Shown here piece after piece: positions 8,833-18,502 of a stretch of DNA of 64,000 bases (positions are counted from its first letter, which is position 1; every line of letters begins with the position of its first letter). The DNA comes from JAUVPY01 sp034412795 (GTDB taxonomy: Bacteria > Chloroflexota > Anaerolineae > 4572-78 > NAK82). Under the pieces are notes generated by a model, which had not been told where the DNA came from, did not search any database, and worked only from the letters and a program-made list of their open reading frames with translations. The translations under genes were made by a program, and so were the position numbers. The stretch is taken from the NCBI GenBank assembly GCA_034412795.1, contig DAOUMD010000283.1, forward strand, positions 1 through 64,000, in the 5' to 3' direction.

Positions 8833-10839
8833 TCATCGAATCGTGATTTCTTGTTCCAGCCGGATGTGATCGCCAATTGGCTCCCCAAGGTCGTCAATGG
8901 CTGGCAGTCGCGCACCGGTCGAAGGGTCGTATACCCCGACCAGCAGGCGATAGTTGCCGGGCGGTGCGTCAGGGTTGACCGGAATCTCATAACGATCGAC
9001 CACGTTCTCGCCGGGCAACCAGTCAGTGGTCGGATAAGTTCCCGATACCGGTGGATTGTCCCATTGTCCGTATAGTTGACCATCTGGGCCGACCAGGTGG
9101 GTGAAGACGGTGTAGGGGACATCAGTGGGAGCGTCCGCCTGCCAATAGAGACTGAGGTGCAGTGCGTCCCCGGCCGACAACATCAGATTGGATGCCACGC
9201 CATCTCCCCCTGACAGGCGGAAACCGCGCAGCCGGACGCCCTTGTCGAAAGTGACTGGCTGCGGCGTCATCTCGGACTGCCAAGCTGGCGGTGTGAGATA
9301 TAGATTCACGTGCACCCCTTGGAAAAACTGCTGATCCACTCGGTCGGCGTGTCGGTCGAGCCATGTGAGCACGTCACCGTGGGCGTCCCACCACGGCCTG
9401 ACCAGGGGCACCAACCAGACGCGAGTGTAGCCTTCGATAGCTTGTTCCAGGTGAGCGTCGATCTCCTCAGCGCTCAGCTCAGCGCTGTTGGGGATCAATT
9501 CAGTGGGCAACTTTCCGTCATTGTAATAAAGTATCGAGGGCTCTGGTAAGTTATAGACGAGTAAGTCGCCAGGCTGTGTCTTACTGTTGACATAATCAGC
9601 CATCTCCCGCCAGGCAGGACTCTTGGCAAAGGTTTCGTTCGCGTAGTATTGGTAGTTGGCAAATAACATGACAAGGATCGTTGTCAGCCCCACTGCCCAA
9701 CCAACCCACCGCCATCGTCTTGCCAACTCCGCTATTCCTACCGATAGGAGTACCAGGTAGATCGGTAAGAGGAAGATGGTCAGTTTTTCGTCGAACATGG
9801 GTCGGTAGAAAGAGGCGAGGTAAATGACTAAGAGTGGTACAAAAATCAGCATCAATGTAAGGATCAGTCCTCGGCGATAGGCGTGCCTCATCCACCCTAG
9901 TACAATCCCGGCGACAAAGAGTGCTGCAAAGAAACCCGCTGCGGCCTCTGAAACAGAATACCCGTGACCCTCCCCTGGTGGAAGATGCGGGACATACCCC
10001 AGACTGAAGGCAACCAGGTCTCGCCAGAGCATCTCCCATAGCGTCACCAGTTCTATCCAAGGCTGGACGAAGGTACTGGTCACAGGGATGCTCAATATCA
10101 CCCAGGGCAGGTAGAGCATAATCAATAGGATTTGAGCACTCCACCAACGCCGAATCAGTTGCTGGGACCAACGTCGCCGTAGGGTTTGCACAATTGCCAC
10201 CAGGTTGAGTGCGCCCCACGTAAAATAGGCGAAGTAGTGAGTGAGGAAGCTGAGCAGTGCTACCAACACATATAGTCCACCAAGGAGGATCACTTGTCTC
10301 CTATCCTGACCCTTGAGGCTGCTTTGTGGATGCTCCTCTGCTCGCCAGAAGCGGAGGGCAATCACATTTAGCAAGGCGGTTAGTGCGATCAGTTGGGCGT
10401 AGAAGTGAGCGTCCTGCCCCCACCAGTGGATAAAAGGGTTCACCGCCGCCAGCAATGCGCTGACCAGACCCACTTGTCTGTTGAATAACAGCGAGCCCAA
10501 CATGTAAATAATTGGCACAACTAATGTGGTGCACAAGACGGCCCAAAAGCGGACGGCAACCTCGCTTTGGCCTGCTACCGTCAGCCAGAAGTGGAGTCCC
10601 GTATGAAACAAGGGCGGGTAGGGCTGCACAAACCGAAGCTGATAGATTACCTCACCCAACGACTGGCTGGCAAAGAGTACGTCGAAGGCTTCGTCTCCGC
10701 GCAGGCTGGGGTAAGCCAATCGATAGAGGTGCAGCGCGAATGCTCCAAGGGTTAGTATTATCATTGCGACCCATGTGCTGGTCACTCTGTCCTTGCCTGC
10801 GCTAGACAGCGACTGACGCGATAGGTACTTCTTTTTCAT
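8833..10839 (-). CDS. GT39-like membrane glycosyltransferase with one C-terminal module
   Basis: 668 residues from ATG 10839, which overlaps the stop of the YfhO-like gene (ATGA, 10836-10839). The longer frame to 10926 would run through the coding end of that gene and is not preferred. The first loop has SLRGDEAFDVLFASQ, and about ten membrane helices follow. One beta module (YPTTDWLPGENVVD) ends in GDHIRLEQEITIR. It is the parent or sister copy of the 6770-8668 gene. The enzyme is expected in the cytoplasmic membrane with its active site facing outward. Confidence 0.85.
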   Translation of the reverse strand: MKKKYLSRQSLSSAGKDRVTSTWVAMIILTLGAFALHLYRLAYPSLRGDEAFDVLFASQSLGEVIYQLRFVQPYPPLFHTGLHFWLTVAGQSEVAVRFWAVLCTTLVVPIIYMLGSLLFNRQVGLVSALLAAVNPFIHWWGQDAHFYAQLIALTALLNVIALRFWRAEEHPQSSLKGQDRRQVILLGGLYVLVALLSFLTHYFAYFTWGALNLVAIVQTLRRRWSQQLIRRWWSAQILLIMLYLPWVILSIPVTSTFVQPWIELVTLWEMLWRDLVAFSLGYVPHLPPGEGHGYSVSEAAAGFFAALFVAGIVLGWMRHAYRRGLILTLMLIFVPLLVIYLASFYRPMFDEKLTIFLLPIYLVLLSVGIAELARRWRWVGWAVGLTTILVMLFANYQYYANETFAKSPAWREMADYVNSKTQPGDLLVYNLPEPSILYYNDGKLPTELIPNSAELSAEEIDAHLEQAIEGYTRVWLVPLVRPWWDAHGDVLTWLDRHADRVDQQFFQGVHVNLYLTPPAWQSEMTPQPVTFDKGVRLRGFRLSGGDGVASNLMLSAGDALHLSLYWQADAPTDVPYTVFTHLVGPDGQLYGQWDNPPVSGTYPTTDWLPGENVVDRYEIPVNPDAPPGNYRLLVGVYDPSTGARLPAIDDLGEPIGDHIRLEQEITIR

Positions 10840-13400
10840 TTCTCCAGGGTCTTTCTGCGCAGCCATATCCAAAAACCAGCCACCGCCAGTGCAACCAATG
10901 TCACCCCACTGATCACAGCTCCCCATATAAACGTCACAGGCCGGAAGAAAACTTCTATGTGATGTCGCCCGGCCGGGACTGACATACCCCGCAAGATGTG
11001 ATTTGCTCTCAGCATGGGGGCACTCTGCCCGTCGATGGTGGCCTGCCAGCCTGGATAGTAGACCTCACTCAATACCAGGAAGCCGTCGCTGGGTGTCGTG
11101 ACTTTCAGGGCCAGAGAACTGGGTGTTCGATGGAGGATCTCTACCTGGCCTATCTCATCGCCCGGTGGGGGTTCCACCGCCAGCGAAGATCCGGGAGGTA
11201 CCAGCGCCACACGTGCCGGGTCAAAGTCAAAAGCGTCAAGCTGGGCTAATGTTGCCTCCTCGTCAACTTCTTGTATTTCATGTACGAGCCACGCGCGCGG
11301 AGCTACGTGGTTCAGCCTGTGGACGTACGTCACATCGTCGCCGGCCGGTTCTTGGTAAATGATCTCCGATGGTGCATATAGCTCCTCGCGCCAGGTGATG
11401 ACGTATTTCGTGTTGAACAATTCCCACACGCGCTCCATCCGCAGCGACCGGTACATCTCGTCGTAGCCGGCCAGGCGCAGTGGGCTGGCTCCCCAGCCAT
11501 CTTCGAGTTCATAAGGCACGCCGTAGTTCTCGTAGACGCGGTATTCGTTGTAAACCCGAAAGACCTCATTGGATGAGGCGTCATCCAATGAGGCGTCATC
11601 CAATGAGGCGTCCTGCCTGATCGCCTGGACGGCGGTTGGTACGGCTGTCTGTTCCTGGGGCAAGGATGGGTAAATGTTGGTCTGCCAATTGACGGTGAAC
11701 AGATCAAGCGTGACAATCAGCAAACAACTGATGGTCAGAAAAGTCTCGGGAGCGAACCATCTTGCTTTCTTTTGGACGGGGTGGTTCCCGGTCTTCTGCG
11801 GCCAGTGGCGGGCAATTTGCATGGCGGCCCATGTCAGGGCCAGTATGATGGTCAGCCATAGGCTCTGGCTCAACAAGGCGTTGAACGGGCTATCATCCTG
11901 CCAGCCGGCGTTGTTCAACCCGTAGAAGAACAAGACGTCTAACCCAATCGCGCCAATCAGCAGCCATCCCGCCGCTGATCTGAATTTTGGAATTTGGGAT
12001 TTGCCATTTGTGATTTGATATTTGCCATTTGTGATTTGATATTTGAATCCATAGCCGGCTAACATCGCCAGGGCAAAGCTGACGATAAAGGCGACTCGCT
12101 CCTGTCCACGGAAGATACTGAAGCCGGGTACCAGCAGGTAGAAGGGCGAATAAAGAAACGTCTCGCCTCCAAAAGAGAGCAAGAAAGCACCCGCTCCCAG
12201 CACGCCCCAGAAGGTCGTCTCCCGGCGCCGCAGCGCCAGGGCTGCCCACACCGCCAACAACAGCGGCAATACCCCCACATACAGCGGCGAATAGAAGCTC
12301 ACCGAACCGGGAAGCAGCATTTGGATCGGGTCGTATAGGGGAAAGCCGCCCAACATTTCCTCATACAGCCCTGCTGCCCGCACCGATAGTCGCATGTACT
12401 CTAACCCGGGTAACCAGGCAATCGCCGCCAGCCCCAGGCCGATGAGGGTTACGAGTAACGGAGTAAGCAGTAGGGAGTAGGAAGTAGGAAACCGCTTCGT
12501 TGATTGATTTGTTGTTGGGTGGGCGTATTTCAGTCCTGGGGCGAACCCTTGCGAAGGTTCTGAACCTTCGCAAGGGTAGTTCCCCAAAGTTGAAGTGCAC
12601 CCTGCTGGGTCCGTCTCTTGACTGGCTGGCTTGTCGTGTCGCCTTCTGTAAGCAAGAATCACGAACATGACGTAAAGTGCAAACGTGTAGAATTGGAACA
12701 TCGCACTCTGGGGGTGACCGGCCAGCAAGGCTAAGCCCCAGACCAGGCCGGCCGCCAGCGTGTTAGGCAGATTCGGCCGAAGGTGGGGTGTTTCACCTGA
12801 CCGGTCGAGTAGCGCTCGATCTGTGAAGTAGAGCAACAAGGGCAACCATACCACCGTTTCCAGCACCGCCAGTTGCTGGCTGGGGTAGCCGGTCAGGTAG
12901 CCACCAAAGGTGAAGACAATTGCCGAAAAAAGCGCAGCGCTGCGATGCCGCGTGGTGCGCCGGACGAACAAGTAAGTGAACGTGTCCGCCAGCCAGAAGT
13001 GGACGACGGCCTCTACTTCCAGCGCGAAGAGCGAGAAGCCCCACAGGCCCGAAACAAGCAGCGTCAGCAGGCTGATCGGATAGAGAACTGCGCTCTGGAT
13101 GTCGGCCCAGAAAGGTGCGCCTGAGTAGGTATACGGGTTCCACAATGGCAGTCGACCGGCAGACAGCTCCCGTGCCTCGAATGTGGAAAAAGCCCAGAAC
13201 TGGTACGAGAAGTCGCCAGGCGGGAAACTGGCGCGGTCGGCCAGATTAGGGGTGAGGATGCGCCAGAAGAAAAGGATCGTCAGCAGCGCCAACAAGCCCA
13301 GGGCAGCCCAATCGTAGCCGCACCAGCGAAACACAGTTGCTCTTTCTACACCGGGACGGGATTGATGCGCTGCGTCGGATGATGTCTCAAATGATGTCAT
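10836..13400 (-). CDS. YfhO-like polytopic membrane protein
   Basis: 854 residues. The N-terminal part matches the YfhO family pattern: PPGDFSYQFWAF, then LPLWNPYTYSGAPFWADIQSAVLYP, with many membrane helices. A long extracytoplasmic region follows (about 560-790), and one last helix ends in FWIWLRRK. In YfhO-type proteins the role is in transfer of sugars to cell-wall polymers; here that is inference from family and neighbours. Start and stop both overlap neighbours by ATGA. Cytoplasmic or loop regions contain in-frame insertions from tandem and palindromic repeats (see repeat entries). Confidence 0.8.
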   Translation of the reverse strand: MTSFETSSDAAHQSRPGVERATVFRWCGYDWAALGLLALLTILFFWRILTPNLADRASFPPGDFSYQFWAFSTFEARELSAGRLPLWNPYTYSGAPFWADIQSAVLYPISLLTLLVSGLWGFSLFALEVEAVVHFWLADTFTYLFVRRTTRHRSAALFSAIVFTFGGYLTGYPSQQLAVLETVVWLPLLLYFTDRALLDRSGETPHLRPNLPNTLAAGLVWGLALLAGHPQSAMFQFYTFALYVMFVILAYRRRHDKPASQETDPAGCTSTLGNYPCEGSEPSQGFAPGLKYAHPTTNQSTKRFPTSYSLLLTPLLVTLIGLGLAAIAWLPGLEYMRLSVRAAGLYEEMLGGFPLYDPIQMLLPGSVSFYSPLYVGVLPLLLAVWAALALRRRETTFWGVLGAGAFLLSFGGETFLYSPFYLLVPGFSIFRGQERVAFIVSFALAMLAGYGFKYQITNGKYQITNGKSQIPKFRSAAGWLLIGAIGLDVLFFYGLNNAGWQDDSPFNALLSQSLWLTIILALTWAAMQIARHWPQKTGNHPVQKKARWFAPETFLTISCLLIVTLDLFTVNWQTNIYPSLPQEQTAVPTAVQAIRQDASLDDASLDDASSNEVFRVYNEYRVYENYGVPYELEDGWGASPLRLAGYDEMYRSLRMERVWELFNTKYVITWREELYAPSEIIYQEPAGDDVTYVHRLNHVAPRAWLVHEIQEVDEEATLAQLDAFDFDPARVALVPPGSSLAVEPPPGDEIGQVEILHRTPSSLALKVTTPSDGFLVLSEVYYPGWQATIDGQSAPMLRANHILRGMSVPAGRHHIEVFFRPVTFIWGAVISGVTLVALAVAGFWIWLRRKTLEK
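11572..11613. repeat. 15-bp tandem repeat inside the YfhO-like gene
   Basis: About three copies of AATGAGGCGTCATCC in tandem, in frame, giving DASLDDASLDDASS in the protein. The period is a multiple of three, so copy number can change without a frameshift. Confidence 0.85.
11999..12040. repeat. 21-bp tandem repeat inside the YfhO-like gene
   Basis: Two exact 21-bp units (ATTTGCCATTTGTGATTTGA plus T), with a partial third copy upstream, encode a repeated YQITNGK peptide. The unit is in frame and AT-rich compared with the flanking gene. Confidence 0.85.
12545..12577. repeat. Perfect 15-bp palindrome (REP-like) inside a coding region
   Basis: The arms ACCCTTGCGAAGGTT and AACCTTCGCAAGGGT are separated by CTG. 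The palindrome lies within the YfhO-like gene in an insertion-like segment that keeps the frame. It looks like a mobile palindromic repeat that has landed in a tolerated loop. Confidence 0.8.
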
Positions 13401-16126
13401 CGAATCGCCACCGTTTCCAAATCGACGAAATCGCCACCCGTCGAGACGGGCATCCGTCTACCAGTAATCGGGTCGTACATACCCGTGATGAGTCGGTAAT
13501 CTCCCGGGGGCAAATCAATAGGCAAGGAAAGCTTGTGCGGATCAGTCAATATCTCGCCCGGTAGCCAGGTAGTGGTTGGCGCGCCGCCTGCCTGCGGCTG
13601 GGTATCCTCCTGGGCTACGACCTGCCAGTCCCCGTTGAGTAACTGCACAAAAACCGTGTAATTGATTCCCATTTCACCCTCGGCTTGCCAGTAGAGGGTT
13701 ACCGGCAATTCATCGCCAGGCGTAATCTCGCTCGAAGCCAGATCGAAGCCAATCAGTCTTACCAGGGGGGGATCTTCAAAGGAAACACTTGTTTGATGTG
13801 TGATAGAGGGCGTCTCAAACTGGCGAGGACGTGATTTAAGCTCTATTGAGGCCAGGGTCGTCTCGGCCTGGATATGCCCTGCCTCTGAAACAAGCGCGGC
13901 ACTGACCTGGGCTTGATCACCTGATAGTCGCGGGCTGGTGGGCACGTGATAAACGCCTCGTCGCACCTGGCCTGGTTGCCACGAGTCCATGGGGCCAACC
14001 GAGTCGAGCAGGCGAAAGTCGGCAGAGACAGACTCGTCATCGCTTGTCAGGCTTAAACGCAGGATGCTTTCCGGCGTGGGCAACTGTCCATCGGCCGCCC
14101 GCCAATAGAGCCACAGCCACATCTCTTCCCCCGGGTTGACGCTTTCAGGAAGCGCATAGCCGACCAGCTCTAAACCATCCAGAGCCCGCTGAATAGGGTT
14201 GGGAATGGCCAGCATTTCGAGGGGGACCACGGTCTGGGCGGATCCTACCTTGAGATTGGGGATGGTGGCTGGCTGGCCGAGGGGGCGGCCGGACGTGGGG
14301 TCGTATACGAGCAATTGCAAGACGTAGTCACCGGGCGGGATGTCGGGGGGTAACCACAGGCCCCGGCGGTCGGTGATTGGTTGGTCGGGCTTCCAGGAAG
14401 ATGTGCCGCCGTTGGCCGCCAGCGGCGGCCAATCGCTCTGAGTAAATATATCACCTTGCTCGTTTACCAATCGTAGCGACAACTTGTAGTCTTTCTGAAG
14501 ATCAGTAGTGGCTAACCAGGTCAGATTCAATGGAACTACATCGCCGGCGGCTATGACTTTTGCAGGCATGGCCACGCTCTCCAACGTCAGCCCTTCTCCT
14601 TGTGAATTGCTGAGGACTGCATTAAGTCTCTCAAGCCGCTCGGTGTTAGTAGTCGCACCCGCGTATAGCGCTAAGCGCTTGCGACCGAGCCAGCTTTGCC
14701 AGGTGGGATAGGCGTTGCTGGCGAGCCAGCCTTCCAATATGGGATCAAGGTCAACCCCATAGGGACTATACCAGATTCGGTCGTAGTTGGTTGCAATGTT
14801 GGCCATTATCTGGCGTGCCTGGTCTTCTGAGGGAACCGGTGAATTGAAATCGATGTATACAGGGAGATCGCCTCGATAGTAAAAATCGAACGGCTTCTCA
14901 GCTCCATCGCCGGTGATAATGACCGCATCCCCTGCTAGTTCAAAGCTCTGGACGGTGTGAGCCACCCGTCGCCAATCGGGTCTGGCGTAGACCGGGTCGG
15001 AATAATGGTGGCTGAGCACCCAGCCGCTGATCCCCAATAATAGCATCGTTAAGAGGCCGGCTATGACGGGCCCGCCCCGGCCAAGACGCTTGCGGAGGCC
15101 ATCGGCCACCGCCAACACGCCGGCGGAAACTGCCAGTAAGAAACCGATCTGCACCGGGATCAGGTATCTTTCAAAGTATACGGGGGTGCGAATTTCGCCG
15201 TAAATCCAGGCAGCCAGGTTGGGGGCAATGGTAAAGGCCAGCAACAAGGCCAATACCTCCGAGCCACGCCACGCCCCCCACGAGCGACCGGTAACGTAGA
15301 TCAGTCCCAGAACGTAAAATGCCACAAACACAAGAGTCAGAGGTATAGCTTGTGCGCGCGGGACAAGCTCTCCAAGACTGTAGGCAATGGCGCTGCGGAT
15401 ATAGGTATCCCATAAGGGTGTTTGCTTTATCCAGTTGTCATACCTGAGCAACAGGTTGCCGCCAACCAGGAGCCAGGCCCCGAAGGTCAGAAGAATGGCC
15501 GCAAGCGCTCCTGCCCAGCCCATGAATTGACCGCTTCGCCAGCGACGACGCCACGTAAGCAGCACAAAAAGACCCTGTATACCGACGAGCACCAGACCGT
15601 GATAGTGGTTCATGATGGCCCATACGGTACCGGCCACGTAAACTAGCCACCAGCGCCAGCCGCCCCGTTGCCATAGGTTGACGAAGCCCCACATGCTTAT
15701 GGCCGCGGCTGCGGTGAGAACGCTGTACATGCGTGCCTCTTGCGAATGCCAGATTTGATAAGGGGCCACCGTCATAAACAGCGCTGCTAACAGTCCCAGT
15801 CGAACGTCGCCCAGGTCTTTACCGAGCCGATAGGTTAAGGGCACAGCCATCACGCCAAACACCAGGGAATAGAAACGCAACGCATACTCCCCGTCGCCAA
15901 CCAGCTTCACCCAGTATATGGTGGAGGGATGATAAAAGGGAGGCAAAGGCTCTATGGTCCGCAGCAGATGCCATATTTCAGCGAAGGAAAAGTGGGCGAA
16001 GTAAGCCGTCCAGGCTTCGTCAATCCAGTAGCTCTGGACGTCAAGCTGGTAGGCCCGCAACAAAAAGGCCAGCAGCGTCAGGCTATAGATAATCAGTTTT
16101 TGTGCCCGGTTTGATACATTCATCAT
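13397..16126 (-). CDS. GT39-like membrane glycosyltransferase with three C-terminal modules
   Basis: 909 residues. The first loop has SYWIDEAWTAYFAHFSF, with the Asp-Glu pair of GT39/ArnT-like enzymes. The stretch VAPYQIWHSQEARMYSVLT is also typical of these proteins. Helices end near residue 370. After a globular region, about three beta modules follow, the last with APTTTWLPGEILTD and PPGDYRLITGMYDPITGRRMPV. Start and stop overlap the adjacent genes by ATGA (16123-16126 and 13397-13400), so the gene is firmly in the operon. Confidence 0.87.
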   Translation of the reverse strand: MMNVSNRAQKLIIYSLTLLAFLLRAYQLDVQSYWIDEAWTAYFAHFSFAEIWHLLRTIEPLPPFYHPSTIYWVKLVGDGEYALRFYSLVFGVMAVPLTYRLGKDLGDVRLGLLAALFMTVAPYQIWHSQEARMYSVLTAAAAISMWGFVNLWQRGGWRWWLVYVAGTVWAIMNHYHGLVLVGIQGLFVLLTWRRRWRSGQFMGWAGALAAILLTFGAWLLVGGNLLLRYDNWIKQTPLWDTYIRSAIAYSLGELVPRAQAIPLTLVFVAFYVLGLIYVTGRSWGAWRGSEVLALLLAFTIAPNLAAWIYGEIRTPVYFERYLIPVQIGFLLAVSAGVLAVADGLRKRLGRGGPVIAGLLTMLLLGISGWVLSHHYSDPVYARPDWRRVAHTVQSFELAGDAVIITGDGAEKPFDFYYRGDLPVYIDFNSPVPSEDQARQIMANIATNYDRIWYSPYGVDLDPILEGWLASNAYPTWQSWLGRKRLALYAGATTNTERLERLNAVLSNSQGEGLTLESVAMPAKVIAAGDVVPLNLTWLATTDLQKDYKLSLRLVNEQGDIFTQSDWPPLAANGGTSSWKPDQPITDRRGLWLPPDIPPGDYVLQLLVYDPTSGRPLGQPATIPNLKVGSAQTVVPLEMLAIPNPIQRALDGLELVGYALPESVNPGEEMWLWLYWRAADGQLPTPESILRLSLTSDDESVSADFRLLDSVGPMDSWQPGQVRRGVYHVPTSPRLSGDQAQVSAALVSEAGHIQAETTLASIELKSRPRQFETPSITHQTSVSFEDPPLVRLIGFDLASSEITPGDELPVTLYWQAEGEMGINYTVFVQLLNGDWQVVAQEDTQPQAGGAPTTTWLPGEILTDPHKLSLPIDLPPGDYRLITGMYDPITGRRMPVSTGGDFVDLETVAIR

Positions 16127-18492
16127 TGGCTGGGAGATTCTACTGCAACGGAGCCCAATTCCACAAAATCACGACCTTGATCCACGGGTAACCGCTCGCC
16201 GGTGTTCGGATCATACATACCCGCGATTAGTTGGTAATTCGCGGCTGGCAGTTCGGCAGGCAGGGCCATTCCGTGACGATCAGAAATTTCCTCACCCGGC
16301 GGCCAGGCAGAGGTGGGGGTATAGCCACCATTGGGTGGCCCGTCGTGTTGGGCGACCAGCGTACCATCAGCCGCAAATAGCTGAAGGAATACATTGTAAT
16401 CGGCGCTGGGTCTCTGGAGCGGCACCCACACAAATTCTACCGGTAACACTTGACCTGGCTGGGATGTCTCGGCGGTGTTAACACTCACCACATGAAGTTC
16501 TTCGCCCAGGATGGCGTCTATTGAACGCGTAACAGTTGGCTCTTGAGCACCATACCACACCAGGCGCACGTCGTCAAACCATTTGTCGCTGGCCTTGAAG
16601 GCGTTGAATGTGAGCCATTGCTCGGTCGCGTTGTTCGGAGCGGCCGGTAGGAAGCCGACGGTTGTAAGCCAGGTGTGTTGGCCCGTGAGAGAATCCTTGA
16701 GCAGTGGCAGTGCCGTCTCCGGTATTGGTGGCTGTTGTTGGGCAAAACCGATGATGGGTATCCGCGCCTTAAAGCGATTCATCGGCACGTGGTAATGGTT
16801 CTGAGCTACAGTAACCAGCCAGTCGTTGGGACTGGCGCGTTCCGTCGCCGCGTTGAGAGCACGGGTGTATGCACCGTCGGGCGGGCCAAATTGCCGTTGA
16901 TCGGTGATGAAGTACCGGGCAAGCAGAAAATAAGTGGCGAGGAGTATGATCGTGAATGTGCCGAATGAATTCAGTATTCGAGGTTTAGAGCCTGAGATCT
17001 GCGATCCAAGATTCGTAGCCGTTATCACTACCAGAATCAAAGATAGACCAAAGGCAATGGCGTCGAAATCCCCTGGTTGCCACCAGACCAGGTCGGAATT
17101 AGTTGGTGACCAGGAACGAAGCTGGCCGTTTATCTGGGTGTAACGAAAATCGGTCAGGGCCGGCGTGTTCTCCAGGAAAAACTCACCCCCAAAGTCGGTC
17201 TGTAACTTTGCCAGGTATACCCAGGGATTAATGACTACACCCAGGAGCTGAATGATGAGTGACAGGCCCCCCAACACCAGGAGCAGTCCGATGAGGGTTT
17301 TAGAGCCGGCTAAACCTCGAGCCAGGACAGGAGCCAATGCCAGGCACAACAAGGGGATGACAGGCACCAGGAAGCGAGAGCCCCAGCTTAGTCCTTCACC
17401 AGAACTCCACACCGAGAAGAGGGCAATCGTGGCGCCAGTTACCCCCAGGATGAGCGCTGTCTCGGCCCGATGACGTTGCCACAACCATATCAAGCCCGGG
17501 ATGCTCAGCAACAATATTGGTGAATAGATAAAGAGCCCCCGTAGTGGGCTGAACAGAAGCTTGTAGAGGCCGAGTAACACGTGCGGGGAGAAGATGGTTA
17601 AATCGTACCCTGTCTGTAGGGGGTTTCCGGTGCGTGCCCAGTTATAGCCCATCAGCATAAGAGCGGGCAGGATGAGGCCTAGTAGGAAGTAGGCGGTAGG
17701 GAGTAGGGAGTAGGGAGTAGGGAGTAGGGAGTAGGAACGCGATCCTGGAGAGCTTGGAGTTTGAGGGCTGCTACTTGTTACTCTGCTGCCTGCTACTTTG
17801 CTAGCTGCTACTTTGCTAGCTGCTACCAGATACAGCCCGAATATGGGTACCAGGAACAAGTTGTTGGCCCGGGTTACCACGGCCAGCCCGGCCAGCAGGC
17901 CGGCCAGGGCTACGTACCAATTCTTTCCCTCCTGCCGGTGGGCGACCAATAGATAAGCAGTCGACACCAGAAGCAAGCCCGCTAGCGGCTCGCTGAAGAG
18001 ATACTTGCTGTATACCCAGGCGATGCTCGTCAGCCCATAGAGGAGTGTCACCCCCATCGCTATCCGCTGATCGTATACCAGCCGCCGTACCAGCAGAAAC
18101 AACAGCCCTCCCGTAAGTGCCGTCACGACGGCGTTGAGCAGTGACGCCGTCTGTAGCATACCCAGACCGGGAATCACCAGTCCCAACCAATACAACGGGG
18201 CCATCGCCAACGATATGGCAAGTCCCTTCTTGGAATATACGTGCCCGTCTATCCCAAAGAACCCTTGCGCTTCTCGTTGGCTGGTCGTCCACTGAGTCCA
18301 GGCGATTTGATCGGTGTTGAACTCGCCGAATTTCACCAGGCTTTCGGTCACCGCAAACATCGAGACTTCGTCTACCGAGTGGAATCCCCCGCGATAGCTG
18401 AGCAGATAAACTGCAAACAGAAAGAAACCCACGCCCAAGGCGAGGGCCCTATCGCGTTGCCGGATGCATTGCACAACGGGGTGCGTAACCAT
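16123..18492 (-). CDS. GT-C-like membrane protein, first gene of the glycosyltransferase operon
   Basis: 789 residues from ATG 18492; an upstream TTG at 18531 lies inside the likely promoter and is not preferred. The first loop has GGFHSVDEVSMFAVTESLVKFG, then VYSKKGLAISLAMAPLYWLG, a pattern I know from GT-C-like proteins of similar bacteria. About twelve helices are followed by a C-terminal region with one shared beta module (YTPTSAWPPGEEISD; LIAGMYDPNTGERLPV). A tandem-repeat insertion lies between helices. It heads the chain of overlapping genes. Confidence 0.8.
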   Translation of the reverse strand: MVTHPVVQCIRQRDRALALGVGFFLFAVYLLSYRGGFHSVDEVSMFAVTESLVKFGEFNTDQIAWTQWTTSQREAQGFFGIDGHVYSKKGLAISLAMAPLYWLGLVIPGLGMLQTASLLNAVVTALTGGLLFLLVRRLVYDQRIAMGVTLLYGLTSIAWVYSKYLFSEPLAGLLLVSTAYLLVAHRQEGKNWYVALAGLLAGLAVVTRANNLFLVPIFGLYLVAASKVAASKVAGSRVTSSSPQTPSSPGSRSYSLLPTPYSLLPTAYFLLGLILPALMLMGYNWARTGNPLQTGYDLTIFSPHVLLGLYKLLFSPLRGLFIYSPILLLSIPGLIWLWQRHRAETALILGVTGATIALFSVWSSGEGLSWGSRFLVPVIPLLCLALAPVLARGLAGSKTLIGLLLVLGGLSLIIQLLGVVINPWVYLAKLQTDFGGEFFLENTPALTDFRYTQINGQLRSWSPTNSDLVWWQPGDFDAIAFGLSLILVVITATNLGSQISGSKPRILNSFGTFTIILLATYFLLARYFITDQRQFGPPDGAYTRALNAATERASPNDWLVTVAQNHYHVPMNRFKARIPIIGFAQQQPPIPETALPLLKDSLTGQHTWLTTVGFLPAAPNNATEQWLTFNAFKASDKWFDDVRLVWYGAQEPTVTRSIDAILGEELHVVSVNTAETSQPGQVLPVEFVWVPLQRPSADYNVFLQLFAADGTLVAQHDGPPNGGYTPTSAWPPGEEISDRHGMALPAELPAANYQLIAGMYDPNTGERLPVDQGRDFVELGSVAVESPSQ
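17696..17734. repeat. Heptamer tandem repeat (AGGGAGT)n in coding sequence
   Basis: Five to six copies of the 7-bp unit AGGGAGT lie in the 16123-18492 gene. Because 7 is not a multiple of 3, the protein reads a 7-residue repeat (YSLLPTP) per 21 bp. A shorter relative occurs near 12470. Such heptamer arrays are known as STRR elements in cyanobacteria. Confidence 0.8.
17791..17827. repeat. 15-bp tandem repeat in coding sequence
   Basis: Two and a half copies of TGCTACTTTGCTAGC encode VAASK repeats, next to the heptamer array in the same cytoplasmic loop. Confidence 0.8.
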
Positions 18493-18502
18493 GATGGCGT
18501 CA

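Noticed and set aside
8669..8836. Upstream start of the GT39 gene at 8836
   Set aside because: These codons are an off-frame reading of the YfhO-like remnant; the family start fits ATG 8668.
10840..10926. Upstream start of the GT39 gene at 10926
   Set aside because: It lies wholly within the end of the YfhO-like gene; the ATGA overlap at 10836-10839 is preferred.
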